Shown: positions 15,001 to 27,711, counted from the first letter of the stretch. The stretch is 64,000 nucleotides of DNA from Anisakis pegreffii (GCA_035041965.1 JAPYMA010000735.1:62001-126000); one strand, 5' to 3'. The notes: generated from the sequence alone by a model not told the origin. Made by a program: numbers and translations.

Positions 15001-18000
15001 AATACTGAATATTCTGCGATTTTTCGACCACAAAATGAAATTCAAAAAATAGCACCCCACCTAACATATACTCACACACAAACAACTAACATCTGCATAT
15101 AAGCTCACTCAGTCGTCGTCTCTCAACAAGTGCCGAATTATAAAATGAACATTATGCTTATTTCCATAAGAAACCATTGCTTTGTGACGACGGTACATTC
15201 ACATAGTTCTATTTCCTTAGATGAACAAATAAATGTTTACTCATAACCTCATCAGCACAGGTGTAATAAAGAATAATCAACTAGCATTAATCATAATCAT
15301 TTCATTTCCGCACTCCATCAGGCCTGCGAGCAGACGTTCCGGAGACAAACAAACACCTAGAGCACACAAAAACATCGTGTTTACTTACTTATTCACTCCA
15401 ATGCATGCATTATTCCCATCGAGCAAACTTGAAATTCGATCGAAGTACAGAATTTCGTTTGGTTGCCACCGCTACATGAAACGTAGCTCTCTTTCTGATC
15501 ATCATCGCGAGAGAATAGCGCTAATTGAGAGTACCACAATTCTCAACTAATAATAGTTAGAGGAATGAATAAGAACGAAATGAATGTGATCGCCAGCAAT
15601 AAAATCAGTACCGTACCAGAATAAATTCCGTAAGGTGAGTGTCTGCAGTTCTGACTGAACGACGGTTTAAAGTTAAACGAGAATGTGTAGAAGACTAGCT
15701 AGTTGCATAAATAAATGTGCTCATAAAAGGAGGATCAAAGACTTGTGGACAAACACATTACTCACATATGTTCATATTGATCAAATAAAAATTGTTATGG
15801 AACTGCTCGTATTTGCAGTGGATGCGAGACTGTTTGCCCAAAACGGTACGAAAGAATAAATTTACGGCTGTATTGAATTAATCATGTTTTTGAATGTTGC
15901 TTATTAAAACACTGTTGAGAAATGTGATGATACACAAATTTCATCAACTGAAAAAGAGCACCAAAGAGCAAATCAAACAAAAATATTCACACAATGAAAT
16001 GAATAGCGCCAGCAAGAAGGAATGTGACGATCGTCAATGAGGAAATAAATGATTACGATCATTTTCAAAATTCTAGTGTACAACTACAAACAGAACAGAA
16101 GCATTAGTCACTGCCAAAATACCGATCAAACTCTATCGTTTTATTTCACAACCTTTCACCTCTACTCAGCAATTGCAATGAAGGATTATAAGACGATCTT
16201 CAACTAGATACGTACGTATTCAACTCACAATCAGATTTATCATTGTCCCGAATCAAAACAATTCGTCTCCAAATGAAAAAAAAAGAACGAAAAAGTAATC
16301 AGCTCAATGTAAGCGCCGTAATGATGCAGCAGCAGCAGTCAATGCAGAGTTGCAATTTTTGCAGTGGAAAGAACAATGCCGTAATAATATCACAGCAAAC
16401 AATAACAGTAGCAAGCAACAACTGTTTGTGATAACTTCGTTTCTTTATGTAATTTTATTCGAAAATACTTTGGTTTATATTCAGAAAATGATTATTGATA
16501 TGTTGTGGTGTAATGTGACCACTGAATATTGCATTCATCTCACTTGACTAATTTCAAAGAGAATTCCAAAAAAGAGAAAATTATTTACAGTGCATCGTTA
16601 TTTACACTGTAATAAATTGCCATCAATAATTGAAAAAAAGTGCCAATGAAACTCACTTCTTTATCATTATCAGTAAGAACGCTCTAAATAAGAAATGCAA
16701 TCTGATCCAAGTTAAACAACTACAACTGATTTATAATCCGTTGACAATAGTATAAATTTAATGCAAAAATTATTTTGTTTCAAATCATCTCGACTCGGCT
16801 CAGTTCAAATCCACAATTCATTACACAAAATGGAGTAAACATCAGTTTTATCGCGACATTTTGCTATGTAAAAGTAAAGAAATGGTCGTTGTCTCGTCGA
16901 GATGTTATGTTGACAAACGAAATCGTGGAAGTGCATGTAAAGTAAGAATCTGTTTACTTTAGATGACCACTTTCAACAGCATACGGCAATGAGCAATGAA
17001 CGAACATCGATTGCTGAATTGAATTTGAATAATAGCTGATTGATTGCTGCTGTTGCTGCATAAGGCATCGATGCGCAACGTCATATAACGTCAGCGATGA
17101 AAATTCCATTAATTAACGTACGAATATACGTACTATCAAACAGATGCAACTCGTGTCATTATTTGATATTCAGATTATTCCATTTTACAACAATCAAATA
17201 TCAATGCACATTCGTCATTCAGTTAGCACTAAAAAGAGTAAAATAAGATTCAGGTTCGAATCCAGATTCGATTTCAATCTAAAATTATTCAGTCGCATCG
17301 AAATGTACAAGGAGATTCACGTCTTTTCAGAGTGTTGCTTATTTGATGCTGAATTGCAAGTTAAAATAATTTTGTGGATGTTTTTGGTTGGTGTCGTTGA
17401 GAGGGCATGTGTAGAGAACGGATGACGTGCGATGGAACGCAGCACAGCAGATATCGTAACAATTTCCGATCGTTTTTCTACGCAGCACTTCATTCACACT
17501 CGAACAATAAACATTCTTCGAATGGATATGCACATCCGACTACACAAAGACGGGTTCATAACCAGTCACTAAGTGACGACTCATTCCAAACCAGTAATAC
17601 TACCAACTAACACATGTCTAAATGTTTCATATCATGTGCAAATCATTTAATTATATTCAGACGTCATTTCCGAAATTGTTTTCGTAGCTTATTTTTAGCA
17701 GCACACACACAAATGACCTTCACAAAATAATCACTTTAATGAGGACATTATGCAGTATTCCATATTTTGTGATAAGTAAACTGATAATACTTTTGAATGC
17801 GTGTGCGATACACTTCGAGTAATAGCATCAATGATAAATTTGCAGAGGATCGAAGAAGTAGTCCATAAAAATGTAACCGCCGACTGAATTGAATACAACC
17901 GATTCATACTCATTAAATAGGGTGAATTTCATATAAATTTACAACTCAAATGACAAATAGAACGCGTACTCTTTGAATGTGAATTTGACAAAGCAATAAC

Positions 18001-19639
18001 CGGTTTAAGAATCAAGAATCAAGCGTGCCTAAGCCTTATATACAAGTCTGTGCAGCGAAACGTCACTCGTCAACTACATTCAGTTAAAATGCCATTGCAA
18101 TGCCAAAAATATCCTGCAAACTATTCACATATAATATGCATCTATCGATAATCTATTTGCACTCCACTGCACCAATAGCGAAACGTCACTTTTACTATGG
18201 CAGTGTGACGACGATAAAAATAGCATGACGTGATCACTGATGATAGATAGTGAACATGCACGAGCCGGTAAGGAACCAACACATCCGCTCTTTTTCGCAG
18301 TCTTTTTCCACTATAAAAAATTATGCCTTTATTTATCTATTCCTCACTCTCGAAGAAAACTAGATCCGATTCATATTCCTTCATCATGGACAATCACTCA
18401 AGTGAAACAACGAGTTACACGATAGAAACTTACGACTGCAAATATTACACTGGCAGTTCTTTGAGCTTGACGTAAGAGATTTCAAAAATTCATGGCAGAT
18501 ATCACCAATTACCATATTCAATACTATCTCTAAGTTCCTTCTCGTAAGCTGAGAACTGTAATGAACATCATCATATTGATATGAATGCAAAAACGTGCTC
18601 AAATTATAAACTGGATAACGCACTATGTGTGGTATTCTACACTGATATCCCACTGAAACTGCATCATAACTGGTTAAAGCTTAATATCCGGTATTTGAGA
18701 GCACATTCTTTTCGGTTCCTCACATTCCACAATCTTTTGAACAAGCACAACCAATACCTCTCTGCGCGATTATTTTGTCGACCAAACGGCCGCTCAGTGA
18801 CGAAGAAACTATCCACAAGAAGTTCATACAAAATCTTTCAAGGATGCCATTGAAAAAAGGAAGCGTAGCATTCATCTTTATGAACATCGCGTTACAAACC
18901 CAACAAAAGAAGCCCCGAATATATCCGCGTTGATCTGAGATCAAATAAAACGATGTTTGAAAAATCACCAATGAATATGTGAGTGAACCTGTTAAAAGTT
19001 AAAGGAAGATATGAGCAATTTGAGAATTGAAAAAAAAATGCAAAGGATCAAGACAGGAAAATAATGAACGAAATAGAAGAGGAATGAAGAGAAATAAACG
19101 ATAAAGTGCTTCAAGGCATCGCATCAAGCAAGTGCTTCGATCATGAAAAGTTATTGGCATTTGGTGACACCACGTCATCTGACATCATCAAACGTTTATT
19201 TGCATTGAATACATAAAGTCTTTATGATTTAGATGTAATGCTTGTTATTATAACATTGACCTGCTACACAAATCTTGCTTACTCTCGACGACCACTCACA
19301 TGAATACATTCATACGACGCTTCATCAAAACTTTTCATAGTAAAAAAAAAACAAATTTCTTGGTAGTCAAAAAAAAAATCAAAAGACAAGGATTAAAACT
19401 CGAACTCTCTGAATCAACTTTTCATCATCAGATTCTCTTCCACACAACTGTGCGAGTGATCACTGCAGTAATAATCAAAAAGTGAACACTTGATGAAGAT
19501 TTAATAAAAGTATAAACCATATTCAAAAAGGTTTTAAATTCAACTCGTTATGACAAAAGAGGACCGGGCAGAGCAACAACGAGATTTCTGATGGAATGTA
19601 ATATGTTCTGCATTATCATCTGCACTACTCAGATCGTTG

Positions 19640-19670
<31 letters not shown>

Positions 19671-22600
19671 ATAAAAAGCTTCTTAAATTTCATGCATTCC
19701 AAATATATCATAACATGCACATAATATACGTACTATGTAAACAATACATATTCAATGACATCATATCATTTTGTTCACCAAAATGCGACAGTACAGAGTT
19801 TGTGTGTGTGTGTGAGTTTGTTTGCTTTACGGCAACAAAATATTATTACTCAAGCAGAACATTTCTTGATTGTAACAGAGATCAAAATTGCACTGCACCT
19901 CGTTACTGCAGCAACAATTTGAGCGCAATTACAATATTACGATTACTTATCAAACGTTTTGCATTTATCACCACTGGGTGAGTACTACATCTTAACTGAA
20001 CGCTTAAATGAGCTCCAATGAACGACATCTGTTCAAACTTAAATCATATTCAACCTAAGCACAATGGAAACACTGAGCATGTCGCATCATCAGTTACGAG
20101 TGACTGATAGTGAGCGTTTTGCAACGTTTAAAATGCTAATGTATCAGCATTCGTAATAAAGTGACGAATGAAACTGTGTGATGAGCTATGAAAACACGTA
20201 TTTCAGTACATTCTCGAATATAATGCATTTAGCAGTTCCAATAAAATATTCAGTTCACATTTCGAATACACACAAAAATGTCTTCTTTGTTGTGATAGAG
20301 AATTATAATGAATTTTTGAAGAGTTAAAAATGGTTTGGTGATGACAGCAGAATAAAATTTAATGGTGTACGAAAGCAACGATTCACTAAGAAGATAGAGG
20401 AATTATTCGACGAATTCTTCAAGAAACTCTCAGAAAATGGTACTTAGAACAAATCTTTACATGACGATTATGTCGAATCACTACGATTATACTCGCCAAA
20501 TTGCGCAACAAAAAAAAGCAAGATTCCGATCGACACGATTTACAATTTACGCGATCGCACTCAACAATAGACACAAAACGATAGATGAAAACGAAAAGAA
20601 ACGCATGAAGCACGCACGGTTCAGTCCTGTTTCAAAAGCGCACATCTCATCTGAAACAGGTCGGTGTCGTGTTTGCATCAGTCAGAATGACCCTAATAAT
20701 TTCGTTGAATACTGTAATTAGTGGACCTGTCTAAAAGATCATTAGACGAATGTTCAATCGGAATATATTTTCGGCCTTAACAATATATTTTCGCCGAATA
20801 ACGAAACGCAGTAAATACCAAGAGAAACAACAAATGAGTTGCTGAGAGGAGCGACTAATAAACTCAAAATAAAATCAAGTGAATGACTGAATTATTGGAA
20901 CTTCGACTGAATGATATTCGCGCAATATGGTTACTGTTTACAGAATAAGTTACTCATTCTGAATTATATTAGCGCTTAGTACTGAACGACTATGATGTGG
21001 ATGACGAAAACGATGCAGAAAAAATGAAATGTTATTAGTTTAAGAACACGATGCGTTTAGAAACCAATAAATTTAAGGAAACCTTTAAACACAAACAAAT
21101 ACTTTTAGCTTACTACAATTTCTATGGACATTCTTCTTGTAAAAAGCATCTCCCTTTGTTTCTCGTTCCTCTTCAAGCAATTATTGTTACAGGTATGTTG
21201 TGTGCTTCGATTGACTGGGACACTTCAATTGCATTTAATCACAAGCACGCTTCAGAATAAAGATTATCAACAAGACGTAATAAAAGCTAGGACGGAGTGC
21301 AACGAAGGTGATGATCATCCTCATCGTCATCACTACAATATACTTCTTACTGTGCTCATAAAGAAATATGCACTGATGACTGGCAACGAATAAACTCAAT
21401 GGCATGTTTGATCGCAGTGCCATACGACAATACCACTTCAATCGAATACACCTAGGGCACAAGCCACGATCGTCATAAACTACTATGAATTTCACAGCAG
21501 CTTCGCAACTAATCATCCTGTGCCTTATTTCAAATTCGACTATTGCATTTCGAACGATGGCAAATATGCAGCAGCCAAACTCTCGATAGAAACACACATC
21601 AGCAGCACCACTGCAGAAAAATATCGCTTATTTTCACAGAACTGTTTGATTATTTAATTAAAAGTGTGTGCGCTTAGTACAACATTTATTCATTCATTCA
21701 GCTTGATATCGTTTCTGCGTCAAAACAATTTCATCGATATTCAGTTTCAAGAAATGGGTGTAAATGCGTGATATGATTGCAAACGAACGAGTACCAGCAC
21801 AACAATCTGTCAACAACACCCGAAAAAAAGCTATATTCTGTATCATTAACCAGGCACAATTTATTTTCGAAATAAGCGCGAAAAATGTCGTCAAGCAGAA
21901 TTCGAGTAATCTTCGATAGTCGCGCGATTCATAACCGATCAGCAAATATTATTTTTAATGAGAATGCAGCATTCAGGAGGATATTCCAATCAATGCAAAT
22001 AAAGTGCAATTGCTTCTGATTATTCCATCAACGAGGACAACTTGAATTTTTCAGGGGTGCGAACGGGAAAAAAGTTGTGAACCACTGCTCTATGGTGATT
22101 CGTCTCGCGTCGTCATTTCGTGAGCATATTAACAGATAATGCCTCTTTCATTTAACCGAATGGATCCATGTAATAGTCATAATCACATGGCCCTCGCTCA
22201 TAACCAAGCGCACTATCGATTGCTTAGGGAATACGACGAGTCACAATTTGAACGAGGCTTCAAGCAGAGCACTGCGATGTGCAGGCAGTAATAATACCCT
22301 TACGGCTACTTAATCTAGATAAGTGGTAATAAAAATGTTTTCAGTTCTGCGTGATTCAAGCAAATAACGAAGTGATGTTGACGCCATTAATGTGGGCACT
22401 TATGAATTGCTTTCACGATTGCTGCTGATATTGATGACGATTGTGAATTGTTGCATGAATGAAAACAAATGTTTGTGTGCAATGAAAAGTACGATTAAGA
22501 TTCATTCATGGAAGAATAAATTACTTGGCTTTTTTTCAGCTTCAAGCGCTCTTATATGGCTCAGATCTGCAAGTTCAATTCGTAGAGTTGTTGAAGTGCA

Positions 22601-24311
22601 CACCAAACAACATCGAAATAAAATGTGAACGTCAATCGATAAAGAAATTTCTTCCCCATCAACAGTATATTTAAGTTGAACTGCTTCTCAATGATGACGA
22701 CATCATTTCCAGTAGTAATGCACTAAGCAGAGTGCTAAACAAGCACAAGATCATCATCCCAATCGCTTGACTTCTGAACACGAGTGTGGTGTTGCTATAC
22801 ACGCTCTATTCATCCAGCTCTATAACAACAACAGCAGCAGCAGCACAATCAATTGACGACAAATGAATAATCAATCCATAAATAGTTGCGTGTAAAGCTT
22901 CAAGCTTACAAGCTGATCAAGCACATGCAGCACAACAAATATATTCATTCATCCATCCTTTCCATCTTCAGTTTGCAACTAATGTTGTCTCAGTTCAATC
23001 AACCTTTCCTATACGTTTGTCGTCTTTCTCCCATTATCACCTTCCTTCTTCCTCTCAAACACTCCTCAATTTTATTCGCTCACTCCCAGCACTACACATT
23101 CCTCCTTCAATTCAATTCAAACCATATTCAAAAGCGAGAATCATACTAAAACATACTATCAGCCAAACCATGCGTCGCCGTCCACACTTGGTCGCACTTC
23201 TGCTCAACTCTTCATTGTGATATTCTTCGAAAATATTATACGCGCTATTATGGTTAGCAATTCCCTCGTATTGTACCTATTGTCTTTGTCGACTTATTTT
23301 CATTCGAGCGAGATCAGCAAACGCAAATACTCGTTGTTTACCCATTGCATGCAACTGCCCTTCGAACAATCGCCCCGGACAAATGCCATTTAGCGGAACC
23401 CCTCTCATCCAACTGCTCCTTCGTAGGCAATTGCTCGACGGACTGGTGGCAGTCGTTCGGTGACAAAATAAACATTCAGCGAACCGCATTCATCAGCAGC
23501 AACAACAACAATTCAAATGAGTTCAGTATCTGGAAGACTAACGCTCAAATCGAACGGTTATTCAATCATTCGTATAAATAAATCAGTCACGGTTTACGAC
23601 CGATCGACGTATCATTTCTTTACGTTTTTGAATTGTTTGTTCAGATAGAGAGCAATAACTGCATGGATTTCGTTATGAATTTATGACTGCAAAATTTCGA
23701 TGAGGTAGGAAAGCAGCATCCATCAAAAAGGGAAATGTTCATAATTCATCTGAGGTAATAAGAGAGAGTAAAGTTGAGAAGTTTAATTAGAGATTTAACA
23801 TTGAGAGTACTGAAAAATGGAGAACATGCTGAATGTTTAATGAAGAAATCATTCTCGTGCAATCCACATGGGCAATAATACATTTCAGCTAATCACAACA
23901 AATTATCAAAAACCAACCAACTCGTCTCTTTCAGTTAATATCTACCATATCATTAGGATACTTCGATGAAATATTTATTCCACACTCAAACACATTTCGG
24001 GATCTATTGGATACCAATAGCAGATCTGCTGACTGACAGCTGCTATTCAGCATATTTAATGTCACTAGTACAAGTCACTTTCGACAAATGATAGATGGGC
24101 AAAGCAAACTGATAAGATGATAAGAAACGGAAGGTTATTAAATGGCTGACCGTTGTTGCGTGGTATACGACCGATGGCATGAGGATGTGTCGGTGGTATT
24201 TGTGAATGCTGCAGACTTCGTGTCTTGATCCAACGACTCGGTCGTATCTTGATGACCGTCGATTGCAACTCTCTCAGAACCATGTCGATATTTGCGACGA
24301 TACCCACCCAT
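36..24311 (-). CDS. olrn-1: Raw-repeat membrane protein, OLRN-1-like (5' and middle part; 3' end off window)
   Basis: Exons read 5'->3' on the minus strand: 24151-24311, 5600-5813, 3301-3438, 2192-2290, 1583-1816, 1282-1498, 702-1025, 307-457, 36-154. All junction phases agree, giving about 552 residues before the gene leaves the window. Repeat 1 (about residues 154-330) has YDVFLGGSC and WRRD at the end of exon 3, ITYYDPQ in exon 4, and LFLFVLDP plus SFLEIAHFAARK (the conserved Glu of nucleoside deoxyribosyltransferase folds) in exon 5. A hydrophobic stretch of about 38 residues in exon 7 (LPLVLLVLPLLALDALF) looks like one long or two short membrane segments. Repeat 2 then starts with YDIFLGCSSTKS and continues with KKGISYCSE. 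Exon 2 carries a poly-Thr run encoded by a TTG/CAA repeat. Known: Drosophila Raw and C. elegans OLRN-1 share this repeat, and OLRN-1 acts in AWC olfactory neuron asymmetry. Enzyme activity is not implied. The first exon is the weakest part: it is placed by phase and donor only. Confidence 0.86.
3131..3152 (+). repeat. (CAG)7 microsatellite
   Basis: Seven CAG units plus one base lie in the intron between exons 3 and 4 of the olrn-1-like gene, outside any coding exon I can support. Confidence 0.95.
4526..4580 (-). ncRNA. Near-perfect hairpin, candidate intronic pre-miRNA
   Basis: Two 24-base arms (4526-4549 and 4557-4580) are reverse complements with one mismatch and enclose a 7-base loop (4550-4556). 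It lies in the intron between exons 2 and 3 of the minus-strand olrn-1-like gene. Transcribed with the host gene, the single mismatch becomes a G:U wobble, so the sense-strand RNA folds better than the antisense. The pairing does not extend past the arms. Size and loop fit a short microRNA precursor, but a relic of a small inverted-repeat element is equally possible. No mature sequence was matched to a known family. Confidence 0.35.
7251..7292. other. Perfect 13-bp inverted repeat (hairpin)
   Basis: GTTTGACACGGCT at 7251-7263 and its exact reverse complement at 7280-7292 flank a 16-base loop. It could be a cruciform, part of a small inverted-repeat element or a structured RNA; the sequence alone does not decide. 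Confidence 0.6.
11339..11354 (+). repeat. (GAT)5 microsatellite
   Basis: Five tandem GAT units in non-coding DNA. Confidence 0.9.
12947..13014 (+). mobile_element. Diverged copy of a dispersed repeat (hAT-MITE-like)
   Basis: About 68 bases match the reverse complement of 34019-34102. The core GGAGGTGTCA...GGGTAATG...CGGGAAATTAG is shared at roughly 34 of 40 aligned positions by eye. The terminal CAGTGGTTC motif is degraded in this copy. Non-autonomous; no transposase is visible. Confidence 0.45.
14398..14415 (+). repeat. (GGAT)n microsatellite
   Basis: Four GGAT units plus two bases. The same unit recurs as a longer array at 60323-60346. Confidence 0.9.
19641..19670 (+). repeat. (GCT)10 microsatellite
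   Basis: Ten uninterrupted GCT units, the longest trinucleotide run in the window. In the plus frame it gives a poly-Cys open frame and in the minus frame poly-Ser/Gln/Ala, none with gene support. Confidence 0.95.
19800..19814 (+). repeat. (TG)7 microsatellite
   Basis: Seven TG dinucleotides, 130 bases after the GCT array. Confidence 0.9.
22074..22087 (+). mobile_element. hAT-like terminal motif (GTTGTGAACCACTG)
   Basis: The motif GTTGTGAACCACTG, preceded by CAGGGGTGCGAAC, resembles the 3' terminal inverted repeat of hAT elements (reverse complement CAGTGGTTCACAAC). A similar terminus occurs at 34088-34101. No matching left end was found nearby, so this is at best a relic. Confidence 0.35.
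23250..23581. other. GC-richer island with long open frames on both strands; possible exon
   Basis: Relative to flanking DNA this block is GC-richer and uses CGA/TCG/CCG codons. On the plus strand a frame begins after a TTAG acceptor-like site near 23255 and runs about 107 codons to a stop at 23581, including WWQSFGDKIN. Another plus frame gives a 47-residue peptide with a hydrophobic start (MVSNSLVLYLLSLS, ATG at 23250). On the minus strand 23277-23489 is open for 70 codons. It is about 570 bases downstream, in minus-strand terms, of the predicted olrn-1 first exon and could be an alternative exon of it. I do not recognise any product. Confidence 0.25.
24151..24311 (-). other. olrn-1: Predicted first coding exon of the olrn-1-like gene
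   Basis: The ATG at 24311-24309 opens MGGYRRKYRHGSERVA and continues 53 codons plus two bases to a CG|GTCAGC donor. That phase is exactly what the acceptor at 5814 requires (one base, T, then TGT GAT). The stretch is richer in G and C and uses TCG/ACG codons unlike its flanks. The alternative is that it belongs to another minus-strand gene, or that the real first exon is elsewhere in the 18 kb gap. RNA-seq junction reads 24150/5813 would settle it. Confidence 0.5.
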
Positions 24312-27300
24312 TTTGACTACTATCACTTCAACTCAGCACTAGCAATAATAACAAGCACTGTTGCGCAACGGTGGCACAAGAAGTGCTTTCAGAGAGAATA
24401 AAATTCTCGCGATAACAGCATCATTCTCGATCAATGCTCATCGAGCAACTTCACTCGTTCCATCGTCGCCCTCGCTTTGATCATTAAACGAACTCAACGC
24501 AAACGCTACAAAACCGATTTTACAGCAGCAAATAGTAGATATTAATAACGCAAATAACAACACATGTGTCAACGAACAATCTGCTGGTTATCGATCATCG
24601 CAGATGTAGTAGTAGTAGTAGTATGCACATTTATGTACATACGTACATAAACAATAAATATCATTTATGTATGTCTATACATATAACATTCATTCGCTAC
24701 AACCTCGTTGGTTGTCGGTACACTTCGCTAGCGATCGTCCTCGATGAGGGATCGAGTAGACATTAAACTGTTATTCTTGCGAGTTGAGATTTAACAAAGT
24801 TTAGGCAGTGACCTCGAGGCTTGAACTTACCCTTCGCTCAGACTGAGGCTTACCTTAGGGCACGTACGATTTGTTCTGTTGGGGTTCGGAGATATGCTAC
24901 TTTGCAATTCGCTCTTTTAAAATTGATCGTTAAAATGAGGGGAATATATTTTTTTAAAAAAGAGAGAGAGAATCAATGTTGATGATGGTGTATAGATGAG
25001 TACAGAGTAAGGCAGCAGCAGCAGAATATAGTAAGGTTATGGTTGATTGTTTTGGACTCTAGATATGTATTTGATGCGAAAATATTGACGAGTATAATGT
25101 TTCTGTGAATCAGTTGGTTTTTGCTTGACTGCGATTGAAGATAATTTGACTGCCGAGGACGAAAAAAAACTATTGTTATACTGCTTGCAGCAGATTTCAG
25201 TAGGATCAGATATCGAAAGTTACGAATCACGAGCGTTCATATACTACTCATTTGTGGTTTAATACATACTCTCCTTTTTACTGCCGAATTCATTTGTACG
25301 CAATCATAATTGCAAATCAGTTGCTTTTTGAATTAATTGCATGCTCACTTGCTGAGAGGGTGGGTTGATGACAAAACGACAGCAAACAATTCAGAGATGA
25401 TAATATCTCAAGTGCACAATGATGACGATACTGCTGAATTAAAATACTGGAATGAAGAAACAAACGATTTAAACATTGCAACAGCAAATAATAAGTGCTT
25501 GTCAGCGGTTGTAACTCGTATCTGCATAGACCAATTGAAAATACGTGATTGACGAAAAGCAAAATCTAAATGCTACGAAAATTTGCTGGAATGCTCGTAG
25601 CCAAACAACATAAACAACATTCAGCAGATAAGTCACGTGAAATAAGTCACAATTCACTGAGCCGACGAAGTGTTGTGGCACGATGCCAGTTCGGCATTAT
25701 GTTTTTTCGCCAACTGGAATAAGAAGAGGATCGTTTGTACAGTGACGACGACAAGAATGTGCTCGGTTTAGAAGGCAGACGTGCCTCGATGCATCCAGAA
25801 AACTTTTGTACGTAAAGCGAGGTAAAGCCACTGCAATGCTATCAAATTCTAAAAAGGTTCACGTACGGGACTACTTTCGCTTAAGTGCTATTCACCGTTA
25901 CTCCTTACCTATTATTCTGTCTTTTCCCGAATTCAAAATTCAACTTTTGTTTCTCGTTTCACGAACATTGTATGCTTGGTTCTTTAATGAATGCAATCAA
26001 TTGAAGATACGCACTACATTGTTTATTCCGATATACTCTAATTGATAGTTATCAGCTGAAGGCACTATCAGCATTCATTTACACATAAACGTTATCGCAC
26101 TTCAGTGAAACTCATTGTAAGCATTCAACAAAAACTGCTGACATGTATGTATCAGTTCATGCAGATATTGACACGTTCAGTCATTTAGCTTATTGTCAGC
26201 TTTCATGATATATTTCTTGAATAACTTGTATTTCTAACATTAAATGTTGATTAGTTATTTGAACGAATGACTACTGCAAATCGTTTGAACAAGTGGTTTG
26301 TTTAACGTTGTCATTGTGCGAATATGAGATGAGCAAGGAACGACACTCTGGCAGTAGTAAACCTCATCAGAAAGTAGAGATATGTGCTGATGAAATATAT
26401 TAAAAATTGTTTTGCATAACAAACTTGAATCGTGTATGCGACTTGAACTGATCGTTCTATTCCTCATGATGTGAGTAATCGAGTGATCACTTCAAAATGC
26501 GGAACGCAATAAAAACAAATAAATAATAATAATAAATGTTAATAATAATGGTAGTAAGAATGCTTCACGAAGTGAAAAATACCACGAATCACACAAGATT
26601 CTCTCTTGCAATTCTCGACAATATCAAAGCCAACAAAAGAATTATTGAAACCCAGGTGAAATCAATGAAACACGGTACGTGTATGTTTTTACAATAGTCG
26701 TCATGTGAACCGATTAAACGCCAAAATTTAATATCAAATAATATTTCACAAATAAACAGTAGTAAGCGAAGAAATTGTGAACCGGAAGCTGTACGGTTGG
26801 GGCATTTCAGTGAGAACCTTGCGTTGATTTAATTCAATTTCAAGTAAACTCATCCTGCTAAACTCACGAATTACGATGCATAAACGATTGTCGCACGGCA
26901 ACGGGTACGAACATAAACAGAACAGCTGTCCTTGAAACGACACGAAGCAAAGCCTCAAGCGATAAGTGACCGTCAACAATAGTACCGTCATGTGATCCAC
27001 TCACTTTCCTCGCTGCCCTATCAGTGCAAAAATGTACTCAAAAACCTTTTAGCAGTTGCAAACGAATGAAAATTTATCGTTGAAGAGTGAAGCAAAAGAT
27101 TTATTTAGCACACTCGCCATTAAAAAGACGTCGTTATCACTCACCTTTTTCTCTTCAACGAATGCTGCTAAAGTATTTTATTGCACTCTCATATTCACGG
27201 CCAAAAAGAATGATATTAATGTCTTGCAAATTCCTCTAAAGCCATATATGCAAATGATGAAGTTAAAACAAAGATCAATGAGGAGTGTTTAGCATTCGTT

Positions 27301-27447
27301 TGCCTGAAGCATTATTGAGATTGTAAGTGCACTTCTAATTTGAGTAAACCAGTTGTGAAATTTACTCTCAGTTCGTCCTTTGCATTTTAGAATGAAATTA
27401 TGCGAAGATTACATCATTCTGATTCAATAATTTACATAAAACTGGTA
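24312..27447. other. Intergenic region upstream of olrn-1
   Basis: Presumed 5' flank of the olrn-1-like gene. It contains a (GTA)6 array at 24606-24623 and a GA-rich tract near 24962. I see no coding exon with splice support. Confidence 0.5.
24606..24623 (+). repeat. (GTA)6 microsatellite
   Basis: Six GTA units in presumed intergenic DNA. Confidence 0.9.
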
Positions 27448-27711
27448 TTAAAGATGGCCGAGAGAAATTCGTCCGTATTTTCTCCAAAAACATATTTCCG
27501 AGGGACTTTTTTCAAGTGGTAGTGTGCGAACGTCAACATTCACCGTCAAAGGTGTTATAATCTTTGGTCTATTCTCCACATGCCCAATTCGGAGTGGCGA
27601 CTTTCGGCGCGAGAAAGCGATCAAGCACGCTATACCTTGCGTTAACCGTGACTGTTTCAAACCCAGCTTCCCTCGTATATTTCCATTAGATAGATGCTTC
27701 CGCTTTCTCAT
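27448..27711 (-). CDS. Possible small basic protein (87 aa), unrecognised
   Basis: The ATG at 27711-27709 opens MRKRKHLSNGNIRGK and reads 87 codons to a stop at 27450-27448. A pyrimidine-rich TTCTCTCATTCAG site lies 14 bases before the ATG and could be a trans-splice acceptor. The block is GC-richer than its flanks. The product would be strongly basic (many Arg/Lys) with no signal peptide, membrane segment or motif I recognise. It could also be the last exon of a gene whose earlier exons I miss, or a plus-strand exon, since the opposite strand is open too (27524-27733). It lies about 1 kb downstream of the EAT-20-like gene on the same strand. Confidence 0.3.
   Translation of the reverse strand: MRKRKHLSNGNIRGKLGLKQSRLTQGIACLIAFSRRKSPLRIGHVENRPKIITPLTVNVDVRTLPLEKSPSEICFWRKYGRISLGHL

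Larger units (their letters stand above)
5814..24150. other. 18 kb AT-rich stretch: probable first intron of olrn-1
   Basis: No gene is supported here. It holds microsatellites, one 13-bp hairpin (7251-7292), two fragments resembling hAT-type element ends (12947-13014, 22074-22087), a cluster of TGACG/CGTCA half-sites near 18056-18235 and a gene-sized GC-richer island at 23250-23581. The many 60-120 codon open frames are AT-rich, lack splice context and overlap one another on both strands, as chance frames do. Confidence 0.6.

Noticed and set aside
19637..19981. 114-codon plus-strand ORF starting with poly-Cys
   Set aside because: Starts in a GCT microsatellite and continues through AT-rich sequence without any exon signal.
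21235..21597. 120-codon minus-strand ORF
   Set aside because: No signal peptide, splice context or family resemblance; composition matches the flanks.
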